Assembly (NCBI RefSeq): GCF_000517085.1
Contig: NZ_KI912107.1
Location: forward strand, 1,054,398-1,118,397
Length of the DNA: 64,000 nucleotides
Direction of reading: 5' to 3'
DNA from: Saccharicrinis fermentans DSM 9555 = JCM 21142
GTDB lineage: Bacteria; Bacteroidota; Bacteroidia; Bacteroidales; Marinilabiliaceae
How positions within the stretch are numbered: position 1 is the stretch's first letter; the number at the start of each line of letters is the position of its first letter. Position numbers and translations under genes: made by a program. A model generated the notes under the pieces. The model worked only from the letters and a program-made list of their open reading frames with translations. It ran no database searches and was not told the origin of the DNA. Shown here one piece after another: positions 20,209 to 29,144 of the stretch.

Positions 20209-21693
20209 ATGAGAATAAAAAAAAACATGGTGCATGGAGTTATAGGCCTTTTATTTCTGGGTTTATATTCCTGTAATTCTTCTCAGTCTAAAGAAAAGGC
20301 TGTGGTAGAAAATGAAAAAAGTAAACCTAATATTATCTATATTTTAGCAGATGATATGGGATATGGTGATTTAAGTTGTTATGGACAGGAGAAGTTTAAA
20401 ACCCCCAATCTGGATAAGATGGCGGCACAGGGCTTGAAGTTTACACAACATTATAGCGGGTCTACAGTGTGTGCTCCCTCTCGTTCATCATTATTAACAG
20501 GTGAGCATACAGGCCATACTCCGGTGCGTGGGAACCTGGAAGTGAAACCTGAAGGTCAGCATCCAATACCTGCTTCAGCAGTAACCATTGCTGAGGTATT
20601 GAAGGAAGCCAACTATGTAACGGGTGCTTTTGGTAAATGGGGTTTAGGTTTTCCTGGATCAGAAGGAGATCCTAATATGCAAGGTTTTGATGAGTTTTAT
20701 GGATATAACTGCCAGAGAATGGCGCACAGATATTATCCTCCTTACTTGTGGCATAATCAAGAGAAAGTAGCTATGGAAGGTAATGATTGGAAAACGACAC
20801 AGACTTATGCCCAGGATGAAATTCAAAAGGCCACATTAGATTTTATCGAAGCCAATAAGGATACTTCATTCTTTGCCTATGTGCCTTTGGTATTGCCCCA
20901 TGCAGAATTGATTTCACCCGATGATACAATTTGGAAAAAATTGGAAAATGCTTTTGACGAAACTCCTTACGAGGCAGCAGAAGGCGGTGACTATGGCGAA
21001 AGTTTGAAAATATGGAAGTATGCCTCACAGAAAAAACCTAAAGCGGCTTTTGCTTCTATGATTGTAAGGTCTGATGCTTATGTGGGACAAATTATTGATA
21101 AACTTGAAAAACTTGGAATCGCTGATAATACGATTGTTATGTTTTCAAGCGATAATGGTCCTCATCAAGAAGGAGGAGCTGATCCGGATTTCTTTAAAAG
21201 TAATGGTCCCTTTAAAGGTTATAAGCGAGATTTGTATGAGGGTGGTATTCGTGCGCCTTTTATTGCCTACTGGCCAGGACATATTAAACCAGGTGTGAGT
21301 GACCATGTCTCGGCTTTCTGGGATGTGATGCCCACATTTGCTGAATTGGTCGGGATTTCGTTAAATACACAAACGGATGGTATTTCTTTTTTACCTGAAT
21401 TAATGGGACGAAGTGATCAACAACAAAAACATCCTTATTTGTATTGGGAGTTTCATGAAAAGGGTGGAAGACAGGCCGTTAGAATGGGTGATTGGAAAGG
21501 GGTAGTTTACCATGTAGCTAATCCTGCTGAAACTACTTTTGAGCTGTTCGATTTGAGTAAAGATCCTTCTGAAAGCAACGATGTTGCAGATGAAAATCCT
21601 GAGGTAGTGGCCAAAATAAAAGATATTTTGAAGAGTGCTAGAACGGAATCTGATACATTTAAGTTTAAAGGGAGTACTTTAAGTGGACATTAA
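20209..21693 (+). CDS. S1-type sulfatase, lipoprotein
   Basis: A 494-residue formylglycine sulfatase. The signal ends in a lipobox (GLLFLGLYSC, Cys about residue 22). KPNIIYILADDMGYGDLSCYG carries the metal Asp pair. VCAPSRSSLLTG holds the Cys that becomes formylglycine, GHTPVRGN follows, and GAFGKWGLG and MFSSDNGPH supply further active-site residues. Length and spacing fit an intact arylsulfatase-type enzyme; which sulfate position is cut is unknown. It is the first gene of a plus-strand pair of sulfatases behind the hybrid regulator and probably desulfates the same glycan. Confidence 0.9.
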   Translation: MRIKKNMVHGVIGLLFLGLYSCNSSQSKEKAVVENEKSKPNIIYILADDMGYGDLSCYGQEKFKTPNLDKMAAQGLKFTQHYSGSTVCAPSRSSLLTGEHTGHTPVRGNLEVKPEGQHPIPASAVTIAEVLKEANYVTGAFGKWGLGFPGSEGDPNMQGFDEFYGYNCQRMAHRYYPPYLWHNQEKVAMEGNDWKTTQTYAQDEIQKATLDFIEANKDTSFFAYVPLVLPHAELISPDDTIWKKLENAFDETPYEAAEGGDYGESLKIWKYASQKKPKAAFASMIVRSDAYVGQIIDKLEKLGIADNTIVMFSSDNGPHQEGGADPDFFKSNGPFKGYKRDLYEGGIRAPFIAYWPGHIKPGVSDHVSAFWDVMPTFAELVGISLNTQTDGISFLPELMGRSDQQQKHPYLYWEFHEKGGRQAVRMGDWKGVVYHVANPAETTFELFDLSKDPSESNDVADENPEVVAKIKDILKSARTESDTFKFKGSTLSGH

Positions 21694-21783
21694 TAGAAAG
21701 TTTGTTACGGATACAAATTATTGATTGTGTTAGGGAGGTTGTACTGTTGTTTTTATAGGCGTACTACTTTAATGTAAACTAAG

Positions 21784-21874
21784 AGACTGTCTCAGAGATA
21801 AAAGATATGTAGATGTAATTTATGTAGTGTAAGTTATGTTGGTTGTATGATTTTTTTGAGACAGTCTTTTTTTT
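21784..21874 (+). terminator. Long-loop terminator or attenuator touching the next start codon
   Basis: AGACTGTCTCA (21784-21794) pairs perfectly with TGAGACAGTCT (21857-21867), followed by a run of eight T up to 21874. The annotated ATG of the next sulfatase is 21875, so the hairpin ends exactly at the gene start. It may terminate the first sulfatase message or gate the second. Confidence 0.75.
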
Positions 21875-23326
21875 ATGAATATTGTTATGATAAGAGGATT
21901 GGTCATTTTTATAGCATTGGGCTTTTTGTTAACAGCTTGTATGTATAGATCTGATTCAACATCGCTACCCAAAGATTTGCCCAATGTTGTGCTAATAGTG
22001 GTGGATGATATGGGTTGGACTGATTGTGGATTTATGGGAAGTGAATACTATGAAACGCCTAATATTGATCAATTAGCCAAAGAAAGTATGGTCTTTACTA
22101 ATGCGTATGCTGGAGCTGCCAATTGTGCACCTAGTCGGGCAGCATTAATGTCGGGTATGAATTCTCCACGAACAGGTATTTATACGGTTTCTCCATCTGA
22201 TAGAGGTAATGTAAAAAGCAGAAAGCTGATTCCTATTAAAAACACTGAATTTTTGGCAGATAGTGTTTATACGATGGCCGAAATGTTTAAAGATGCTGGT
22301 TATGTGACGGGGCATTTTGGAAAGTGGCATTTGGGAGAAAATCCATGTACACAAGGATTTGATGTTAATGTGGGGGGAGGTCCTAGTGGTCACCCTAAAA
22401 GTTATTTTGCACCTTATATATATCCTGATTTGCCTGCTCCTAAAGGAGAGTATCTGACAGACAGACTGACCAATGAAGCAATCACCTTTTTGGAGAATAA
22501 TAAGAAAAATCCCTTTTTTTTGTATATGCCATTTTATACTGTTCATACACCTATTCAGGGTAAAGAGGCGATTGTCCAAAAGTATAAATCTAAAGCTTCT
22601 ACTGAAGCACATCATAGAGCTGATTATGCAGCTATGGTGGAGAGTATGGATTATAGTGTAGGTCGTATCTTAAATAAAATAGATAATTTAAAGTTAGATA
22701 ATACTCTGATTGTATTTACGTCAGATAATGGAGGTATTTTTGCCATCAGTAAGCAATGGCCTTTGAGAGCAGGAAAGGGGGCTTATTATGAAGGAGGCAT
22801 TCGTGTTCCTTTGACGATAAAGTGGAAGGGGTATATTGAGCCGGGAAAAACGAATGTTCCCGTTTTGAATATGGATTTTTATCCTACCTTTCGCGATATT
22901 ATTCAGGCTAAGATTCCAGCCAATAAAATCTTTGATGGCGTAAGTTTAAAAGGACTCTTATTGGAAAATAAAGAGTTGGAAGAACGGTCTTTATTTTTTC
23001 ATTTTCCGGTATATTTACAGGCTTACTCAAAAAAGTCAGGGGTCAATAGAGATCCTCTATTTAGAACGCGACCTGGTACTGCCATGATAAGAGGCGATTG
23101 GAAAATGATCTATTATTATGAAGATGAACAGGTTGAGCTTTTTAATTTAAGAGAGGATATAAGTGAGTCCAACAATTTAGCACAGCAGCTTCCTGAGATT
23201 GTGAGAGAAATGAAAAAATCAATGGATGACTGGATTGTAGACACAAAAGCTCCGGTACCAAGCCAGCTTAATAGTGATTACGATGAAGCATGGAACCGTA
23301 AACAAATAAATAAATACAGACCATAA
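21875..23326 (+). CDS. S1-type sulfatase, lipoprotein (second of the pair)
   Basis: A 483-residue sulfatase with lipobox LGFLLTAC (Cys near residue 22). NVVLIVVDDMGWTDCGFMGS provides metal ligands, NCAPSRAALMSG the formylglycine Cys, GHFGKWHLGEN the conserved Lys/His segment and VFTSDNGGIFA the second metal site. The start is uncertain: ATG 21875 directly abuts a terminator T-tract, while ATG 21887 (MIRGLVIFIALG) gives an equally good signal and clears the hairpin. It follows another sulfatase by about 180 bases and is convergent with the membrane-tethered regulator. Substrate is unknown. Confidence 0.88.
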   Translation: MNIVMIRGLVIFIALGFLLTACMYRSDSTSLPKDLPNVVLIVVDDMGWTDCGFMGSEYYETPNIDQLAKESMVFTNAYAGAANCAPSRAALMSGMNSPRTGIYTVSPSDRGNVKSRKLIPIKNTEFLADSVYTMAEMFKDAGYVTGHFGKWHLGENPCTQGFDVNVGGGPSGHPKSYFAPYIYPDLPAPKGEYLTDRLTNEAITFLENNKKNPFFLYMPFYTVHTPIQGKEAIVQKYKSKASTEAHHRADYAAMVESMDYSVGRILNKIDNLKLDNTLIVFTSDNGGIFAISKQWPLRAGKGAYYEGGIRVPLTIKWKGYIEPGKTNVPVLNMDFYPTFRDIIQAKIPANKIFDGVSLKGLLLENKELEERSLFFHFPVYLQAYSKKSGVNRDPLFRTRPGTAMIRGDWKMIYYYEDEQVELFNLREDISESNNLAQQLPEIVREMKKSMDDWIVDTKAPVPSQLNSDYDEAWNRKQINKYRP

Positions 23327-23347
23327 ACTGGTCTAGCTGTTTGCGTG

Positions 23348-24568
23348 TTATTCAAAGGGAACGATGAGTACTTCTTTCATGTCTAGATTGATCCTTTCTT
23401 TTCCTTTGGCTTTATAAATGGCTACAAAATAGGATTTGTCCTTCAGATGTTTTGTAGCGAATGATTTAATAGCGTCTTCGTTAGTGAAGAGTTCAACGGT
23501 GCCCATTACGCCAATATCATGGTCAGAAAAGAATAAAAATTGTTCTGTATGGTGGGGACCGGGAATTCTTGCAACTATTGCATAATCTTGATCTGTTTCA
23601 TTGGTGCTAACTACAAATGAAGTGTCTTTCAATATTGGATGACCAGAGAATTCTATACTGCGATCTTTTACCTTGAAATAGGGATTTCCTTCATTGAATA
23701 AATAAGTAAAGTTTTTTTGGTATTTTAACCGGCCTACATAAATTGTATTGTCCTTCTTAATGTCTGAAAAAGAAGTACGGGTGGCATATTTAATTTCAAA
23801 ATCTCTGCCCCACTTTGTGAAATAACGTGATAAATCATGGGTGGCATTTTCTGCCATCCGTTTGGAATAAAAGTAATCTGTTGGACTGGTTGTTGATATT
23901 AATTGGGGCTGTTGCTCTACCATCTCATAATAATCATCCAGACTATTAACGCTAAAATCACGCGTCCATCCGTGTAAGCCAGATATCGTTTTTCCGCCAT
24001 AGCCAAATGCATCCCCAATAAATAGGTTGGTTGTGTGATTGTTGTTGAAAAAAGCTTTCCAAATTTGGGGCGGTGAATCTGCTAAGTTGTGAAAAATAAG
24101 AACGGTAATGAGAATGCTTAGTAGTAGATAAGGTACTGCTTGTACGTACTTTTTATTGATGATGTGCCTTTGTTGTAATCCTTGTTTTTCAAAGCGGAGT
24201 CTGTATTGACCTTTGTCAATTTTTAATTGCCATAAATCGTTTATACCTTCTGATAGGTAGTACTTATGTAATTTATTTCTAAGATTAAAAATGTTTACCC
24301 TTACCCTAGGGTTGTTTTTGTCTTTGTCTGACTGGCCTCCAAAGAACTCAATGTCTATGATGCCTTCTTTTAATTCACGTTCGTCAATATTGGTTTGTAC
24401 AAGGTACTTTAGTAAAGCTATGCTAGTTGGGGCATTCTTGAATGTGTTACTTTGGGTAATTTTTTTTGCTAATTCAAGTTTTTTTTCTTTAGAAAGCATA
24501 GTTGTAGACTCTTTTAAAGGACTAACTGTTGTTTTTGTTTGTTCTGCGCTGTATGTTATAAAGTGCAT
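23348..24568 (-). CDS. Membrane-tethered winged-helix regulator with extracytoplasmic sensor-like domain
   Basis: A 406-residue protein with three parts. Residues about 25-135 resemble the CadC-like winged helix abundant in Acidobacteriota: FKNAPTSIALLKYLV, an LKEGIIDIEFFGG segment, PRVRVNIFNLRNKLHKYY and IDKGQYRLRF. One hydrophobic span follows at about 143-165 (AVPYLLLSILITVLIFHNLA). The rest is extracytoplasmic and resembles the C-terminal half of the same acidobacterial proteins (NTIYVGRLKYQKNFTYLF, then QDYAIVARIPG). I infer a one-component regulator binding DNA from the membrane. It sits 16 bases from the divergent GH2, its likely target. Start may be ATG 24568 or the later Met in TTMLSKEKK. 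No ligand can be named. Confidence 0.7.
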   Translation of the reverse strand: MHFITYSAEQTKTTVSPLKESTTMLSKEKKLELAKKITQSNTFKNAPTSIALLKYLVQTNIDERELKEGIIDIEFFGGQSDKDKNNPRVRVNIFNLRNKLHKYYLSEGINDLWQLKIDKGQYRLRFEKQGLQQRHIINKKYVQAVPYLLLSILITVLIFHNLADSPPQIWKAFFNNNHTTNLFIGDAFGYGGKTISGLHGWTRDFSVNSLDDYYEMVEQQPQLISTTSPTDYFYSKRMAENATHDLSRYFTKWGRDFEIKYATRTSFSDIKKDNTIYVGRLKYQKNFTYLFNEGNPYFKVKDRSIEFSGHPILKDTSFVVSTNETDQDYAIVARIPGPHHTEQFLFFSDHDIGVMGTVELFTNEDAIKSFATKHLKDKSYFVAIYKAKGKERINLDMKEVLIVPFE

Positions 24569-24716
24569 TTAAACAGGTACTTGTGTGACGTTAAGAACCG
24601 TTATAACTACCGTTAAGGTCATGTTAAAGATAAGTATTTTATTGATTCCATGTAAATTCGTCAGAAGAATGCGTGCGTTAGATAATTTTTATTTGTTTAA
24701 TATGATTAGTGTTTAT

Positions 24717-27644
24717 ATGAGTAAGGTTTGTACTGTGATGGTTTTTAAGTTGATTTTTATATGTCTAAATTTATTTTTCAATGGTTATATGGCACTCGCC
24801 ACAGTCAATGATGCTCTTGTGAGTGAAACAAATTCCAAGGCTTGGTTCACATCTCAGTTTGTTGTATGTTCTAAGGGAGACCAAATAACTACGGATACAA
24901 AGGTTAAATATTTGTCCGGTACAGGTAATGATGATATGGTGGAGTGGGATTTTTATTGTTCAGAAGGTATGAATAGTGGTAAATGGACTAAAATAGGAGT
25001 GCCTTCGTGTTGGGAGCAACAGGGTTTTGGGGCATATAATTATGGTAGCGATCCTATGGAGGATCGTGCCAGCGAGTATGGTCTTTACAAACGTAAGTTT
25101 ATGGTGCCTAAGGAATGGAGGGATAAGGACATTGATATTGTTTTTGAAGGTGTCATGACGGATTGTGAAGTAAAGATAAATGGAAAATCCGCAGGGAGTG
25201 TACATCAAGGTGCATTTTATGAGTTTAAATATCCTATCTCTGGTTTGTTAGCGTATGGAACAGAAAATGTTCTTGAGGTAAAAGTGAATAAGGTTTCAGC
25301 CAATGAGTCTGTTAATCATGCCGAAAGAGAAGCCGATTTTTGGATATTTGGAGGTATTTATAGGCCAGTGTATTTGACGATTTCACCCAAAGAGAATATA
25401 GATCGTGTGGCTATAAATGCCCAAATGAATGGTGAAATTTTTGCTGATGTATGGGTGGATGCGAAAGAAGCGGATCGGTTGGAACTTGCATTGTATGACT
25501 TGGATGGGCAAAAGATTCAGGATCTGAAAATAAATTCTTTTGAAAAAAGTAAGTTAAAGTGGAGTGTGAGCGCGCAAGCGAATCATATACTTTCCTGGAA
25601 TCCAGAGCGCCCTCACCTTTATGTTCTTCAATTTGTTTTGTTAGATAAAGACGGTAGGCCTTTGCATAAAGTAAGTCAACGAATTGGCTTTCGTACTGTT
25701 GAAGTGTTGGAGGGTGATGGTATCTATGTGAATGGGCGACGGGTAAAGTTCAAAGGTGTCAATCGGCATTCTTTTCATCCCGTGTCGGGGCGTACTACCT
25801 CAAAATCCTGGAGTATTGAACAGGCAACAATGATAAAAGATATGAATATGAATGCTGTTCGTATGGCACATTATCCACCTGATGTTCACTTTTTGGATGT
25901 ATGCGATTCCTTGGGTTTGTTTGTTATAAATGAAATATGCACTTGGCATAACCCAATACTGGATACAAAAATAGCGCGTAAGATTATTAAAGAAACTGTT
26001 GTTAGAGATGTGAATCATCCTTGTATATTGCTTTGGGCCAACGGAAATGAGCAAGGTTGGAATTGTGAAGTCGATGATGATTTTTCCAAATGGGATATTC
26101 AAAATAGAGAAGTGATTCATCCTTGGGGAGTTTTTCGGAAGACAAATACAATTCATTATAGCCAGTATCATTCTTTGGTTAATGATGCGTATACCAAAGA
26201 TAAAATTTTGTTTCCTACTGAATTCTTACACGGTTTATATGATGGTGGTCATGGTGCCGGTTTGCAGGATTATTGGGAAATGATGTGGGATATGCCCTTG
26301 AGTGCAGGTGGTTTTCTATGGGATTTTGCAGATGAAGGAATTGTACGAACAGATAAAAACGGAGAAATAGATTTGCAGGGTAATAAGGCGCCTGATGGAA
26401 TTGTTGGGCCCAATGGAGAAAAGGAAGCTAGTTATTTTACCATTAAGGAAGTGTGGTCACCCCTGTATATAGAGGATCGCTTTATCCGTGAAGATTTTAA
26501 TGGCCTTTTTAGAATTGAAAACAGATATAGCTATACGAATCTCGGGGAGTGTGATATGACTGCTCAATGGGTGGAGCTTTGTGGTCCGGATGAAATGGCT
26601 GGGAACCGCTTATTGTCAGAAACGAAAGTTCAATTACCTAATTTAGCTCCCATGTCAAAAGGGGAGTTTAAAGTAACTATGCCTGATAATTGGCATCTGG
26701 CCGATGTATTGTACTTGAAGGCGAGGGATCCGTACGGTAAAGAGATATTCACATGGAGTTATCCTGTCGCTTCTCCCAAAAGAATGAATCGTAAATATAT
26801 TGATTATTCCACCATTGGCGGCATAAAAACGAATACCAGTCAGCAAGTCATAAAAGTTGAAACTGATAATGTTAGTTATTTGTTTTCTAAAGAAACAGGC
26901 TTGTTGAAGGAAGTGAGAAAGGGGGATCGGGTTATCCCACTAAATAATGGACCCCTTATTTTAAATCAAAATGATGAAATTGACTCCCTCGTTGTTACTA
27001 CTCATAAAGATAGTGTGGTGATTAAAGTGGTGTTTGAAGCATCTGAGTGGATGCCTGTGTGGTCAACTATTCGAGAAAAAAGGTCTGATGTTATTAAATG
27101 CACCGTGCATACCAATGGCTTGCTGGACCTCAAGGTTCAATTGAAGGGTTTTAGAAATCTGAAAGCTTATCGGGGTATTACTTTCTCGTTTCCTGAGTCG
27201 GAAGTGGCTGGGATGAAATGGTTGGGGGATGGACCGTATCGAGTATGGCGAAATAGAATGAAAGGAACAAGATTTCAGGTGTGGGAAAATGACTATAATA
27301 ATACGGTTACTGGGGAGTCGGGATTTGTGTATCCTGAGTTTAAAGGATTTTTCTCGAATATCTACTGGTCAAAAATTAAAGGACGTGAAAATAATGGTTT
27401 TACGGTTTATTGCCGAACGCCGCATACGTATTTGAGAATGTTAACTCCCCAAAATCCCAAAGGAGATCATAAGGGGCGCGTGAGTCCCTTATTCCCGCAA
27501 GGAGATATTTCTTTTGTGATGAATATACCGGCTATCGGTACAAAATTTCAGAATTCCAATACCATGGGACCACATGGTAATTTGGAATACTATTTTGGTA
27601 ATGATGATGCACCTATGGTGATGGATTTAACTTTTCAATTTTGA
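24717..27644 (+). CDS. GH2 family glycosidase, exported (beta-galactosidase-like)
   Basis: About 975 residues from ATG 24717 (MSKVCTVMVFKLIF). ATG 24702 and 24738 are alternatives, and the frame is open back to 24585 but with non-conserved residues. Jelly-roll N-domain (GVPSCWEQQGFGAYNYG, ADFWIFGGIYRPVYL), Ig-like domain, and TIM barrel with KGVNRHSFHPVSGRTT, acid/base Glu in LWANGNEQGWN (about residue 444) and nucleophile in FPTEFLHGLYDGG (about 502). A C-terminal sandwich follows. It differs from the LacZ-type enzyme at 11.9 kb, so substrate could be galactoside, glucuronide or another beta-glycoside. Its signal-peptide region is a recognisable copy of the 90-bp repeat. Divergent from the regulator at 23.3 kb. 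Confidence 0.85.
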   Translation: MSKVCTVMVFKLIFICLNLFFNGYMALATVNDALVSETNSKAWFTSQFVVCSKGDQITTDTKVKYLSGTGNDDMVEWDFYCSEGMNSGKWTKIGVPSCWEQQGFGAYNYGSDPMEDRASEYGLYKRKFMVPKEWRDKDIDIVFEGVMTDCEVKINGKSAGSVHQGAFYEFKYPISGLLAYGTENVLEVKVNKVSANESVNHAEREADFWIFGGIYRPVYLTISPKENIDRVAINAQMNGEIFADVWVDAKEADRLELALYDLDGQKIQDLKINSFEKSKLKWSVSAQANHILSWNPERPHLYVLQFVLLDKDGRPLHKVSQRIGFRTVEVLEGDGIYVNGRRVKFKGVNRHSFHPVSGRTTSKSWSIEQATMIKDMNMNAVRMAHYPPDVHFLDVCDSLGLFVINEICTWHNPILDTKIARKIIKETVVRDVNHPCILLWANGNEQGWNCEVDDDFSKWDIQNREVIHPWGVFRKTNTIHYSQYHSLVNDAYTKDKILFPTEFLHGLYDGGHGAGLQDYWEMMWDMPLSAGGFLWDFADEGIVRTDKNGEIDLQGNKAPDGIVGPNGEKEASYFTIKEVWSPLYIEDRFIREDFNGLFRIENRYSYTNLGECDMTAQWVELCGPDEMAGNRLLSETKVQLPNLAPMSKGEFKVTMPDNWHLADVLYLKARDPYGKEIFTWSYPVASPKRMNRKYIDYSTIGGIKTNTSQQVIKVETDNVSYLFSKETGLLKEVRKGDRVIPLNNGPLILNQNDEIDSLVVTTHKDSVVIKVVFEASEWMPVWSTIREKRSDVIKCTVHTNGLLDLKVQLKGFRNLKAYRGITFSFPESEVAGMKWLGDGPYRVWRNRMKGTRFQVWENDYNNTVTGESGFVYPEFKGFFSNIYWSKIKGRENNGFTVYCRTPHTYLRMLTPQNPKGDHKGRVSPLFPQGDISFVMNIPAIGTKFQNSNTMGPHGNLEYYFGNDDAPMVMDLTFQF
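24757..24845 (-). repeat. Degenerate 90-bp repeat copy inside the GH2 signal-peptide coding region
   Basis: Plus-strand AATGGTTATATGGCACTCGC (24780-24799) corresponds to AATGGTCATATGGAACTCGC, the complement of the units at 49.1 and 57.5 kb, and similarity continues on both sides. In the protein this is NLFFNGYMALA, against NLFLNGHMELA read from the complement of the other copies. So the repeat has been incorporated into a coding sequence. Confidence 0.6.
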
Positions 27645-27724
27645 ATATGGTCTGTATATATTATTTTTCAGTTCCCCCCCCCGTATTCTAAGACAAAAAC
27701 AAATATAAAGAGCAATATTTTATT

Positions 27725-27765
27725 AAGAGGCATATCCATATGTATCCACATATGGAGTGCCTCTT
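27725..27765. terminator. Strong hairpin after the second GH2
   Basis: AAGAGGCA (27725-27732) pairs with TGCCTCTT (27758-27765), continued by TCCATATGT with ACATATGGA. It lies 81 bases after the GH2 stop. It has no T-tract but is the likely 3' end of that message. Confidence 0.55.
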
Positions 27766-27878
27766 CTTACAACAGCAAAAATTCTTGCCAAGATTTTGTT
27801 TCTGATAATATTTAGAGTACTCATTACATGCTTCCCTTCGTTAATTCGTTTTTGACAGAGTTGAGTTTACAGTCTCAG

Positions 27879-27935
27879 ACTATCACGTACGGTGCTGTGA
27901 GAGGCATGGGGTGAAATTCCCTGTGCCTACTCGAC
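27879..27935 (+). mobile_element. Group II intron 3' remnant (half of domain V plus domain VI)
   Basis: ACTATCACGTACGGT is the usual 3' strand of group II intron domain V. A domain VI-like hairpin follows, GAGGCATGGGG with TCCCTGTGCC, and the end CTACTCGAC. The 5' half of domain V, the reverse transcriptase and the rest of the intron are absent. It is inert debris, but it shows that a retroelement once sat here. Confidence 0.55.
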
Positions 27936-27953
27936 TGTCGCCATGAGTGGTTT

Positions 27954-28199
27954 CTACTTAATTACGATCACTCCTTCCAATAAACCAGATTCTCCACTAT
28001 AGTCTCTTGCACTACTCTATACATAGTCTTCTGACTGAAACACTAAACCTTCTCCTATCGGATTATTATGTATGTAGTTTATCTTCTCAAGTAAAATATC
28101 TTTGTACTTGTTTCTGGTAAAAACATCTAACCACTCTACTATGGCAAAGCTTACAAAATATACCCCTTGGGGATTATAGAATTTATAATTTCGACTCAT
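27954..28199 (-). pseudogene. REP-associated tyrosine transposase (Y1/IS200-like) remnant
   Basis: The frame starts MSRNYKFYNPQGVYFVSFAI and VEWLDVFTRNKYKDILLE, the N-terminus of the RAYT/Y1 transposase family. It jumps directly to the C-terminal KINYIHNNPIGEGLVF, losing the central HUH and Tyr catalytic part. After EDYV a TAG replaces the expected Tyr codon, and the frame continues SSARDYSGESGLLEG to a second stop at 27954. Internal deletion plus nonsense mutation make it dead. Confidence 0.8.
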
Positions 28200-28413
28200 G
28201 AGTTATATGTTTGGGTTTTGTTTACTACATTAGTAAAAAGTTTGAACTTAACCAACTTGTTTTACTGCCACACATGCGGCATCGGGGGGGTACTACAAAT
28301 GAGTTTTCGAAAATCTCATAGCTGATAATCAGTTATATATAAATCCAAACTATCAGAAAAAAGTCCTATTTTGCCCAAAAAAAGGCTGAAATTTGTTAAA
28401 AACGCTCAGAGGG

Positions 28414-28707
28414 GTTAAAGATTATACAGCCAGCTGGGAGTCGCTGATGCAACATAAAGCTGCACCAGAATGGTTTGTTGATGCTAAACTTGGTATTTGT
28501 TTTCATTGGGGACCTTATAGTGTATCTGCATATGGAAGTGTCTGGTACCCGCACTTTTAGTCGGGAAGGCTTGTTTTAAAGGCTGTCATGATCAGGCTTC
28601 GCCGAATTATCATTGTCATAAAAATGTATGCTTTCTTTTTTGGAAAGCCAAAAGCAGGGAAACGTATTTCTATGAGAGCAATTGGAGGGTATAATAGATT
28701 TAAATGA
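28414..28707 (+). pseudogene. Alpha-L-fucosidase (GH29) remnant
   Basis: The frame reads VKDYTASWESLMQHKAAPEW, then FVDAKLGICFHWGPYSVSAYG and VWYPHF before a stop at 28558. This is the N-terminal GH29 signature. In the same frame after the stop, YAFFFGKPKAGKRISMRAIG resembles the C-terminal domain of fucosidases. The catalytic barrel between them is deleted. It shows a second fucosidase once stood beside the GH2 at 24.7 kb. The C-terminal assignment is less certain than the N-terminal one. Confidence 0.6.
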
Positions 28708-28749
28708 ATTGGCTACTGTATTTAAATTTGAATTGGAGTAAAAATGAAA

Positions 28750-28783
28750 GAGCTGTCTTAAATAAATCAAGACAGCTCCTTTA
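28750..28783. terminator. Terminator-like hairpin in the graveyard region
   Basis: GAGCTGTCTT (28750-28759) pairs perfectly with AAGACAGCTC (28769-28778), followed by CTTTA. It is probably the former terminator of the decayed fucosidase gene. Confidence 0.6.
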
Positions 28784-29144
28784 TGCCGGCCGCATCAATT
28801 AATGGACTATTTAAACTCCTGTATACAGGATTTGAGTGTACATGATCTGCAGTAATCCTCCGTACCACAAATGATAACCCGAAGGTGAGGCCCGCCCTTA
28901 GATCAAATAACTTTACTCGGTTTTAATGTAGTGTTGAGTTTAACAATCTAAATAAAACTGATGCGGTTTACCTTTATCAAAACCTTAGAACAAATGTAGG
29001 TTAAATATTTATGACTAGCAAGAAATATCAAGGGATTTAGCGCTTTGGGATATCGAAAATTGTAAAATAATTTCGGGTATATTATTGCACTTAATTGTAT
29101 CTATTCCTTTCTTTGCAGATTATCAGAAATATAGGAACAGTTAT
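28784..29144. other. Intergenic region before the exonuclease gene
   Basis: About 360 bases with no supportable gene or repeat. The reading frame of the next gene is open from 29085 but without family residues before 29145. Confidence 0.4.

Noticed and set aside
27674-27682. C9 homopolymer after the second GH2
   Set aside because: Unusual in low-GC DNA but intergenic and not linked to a frame or motif.
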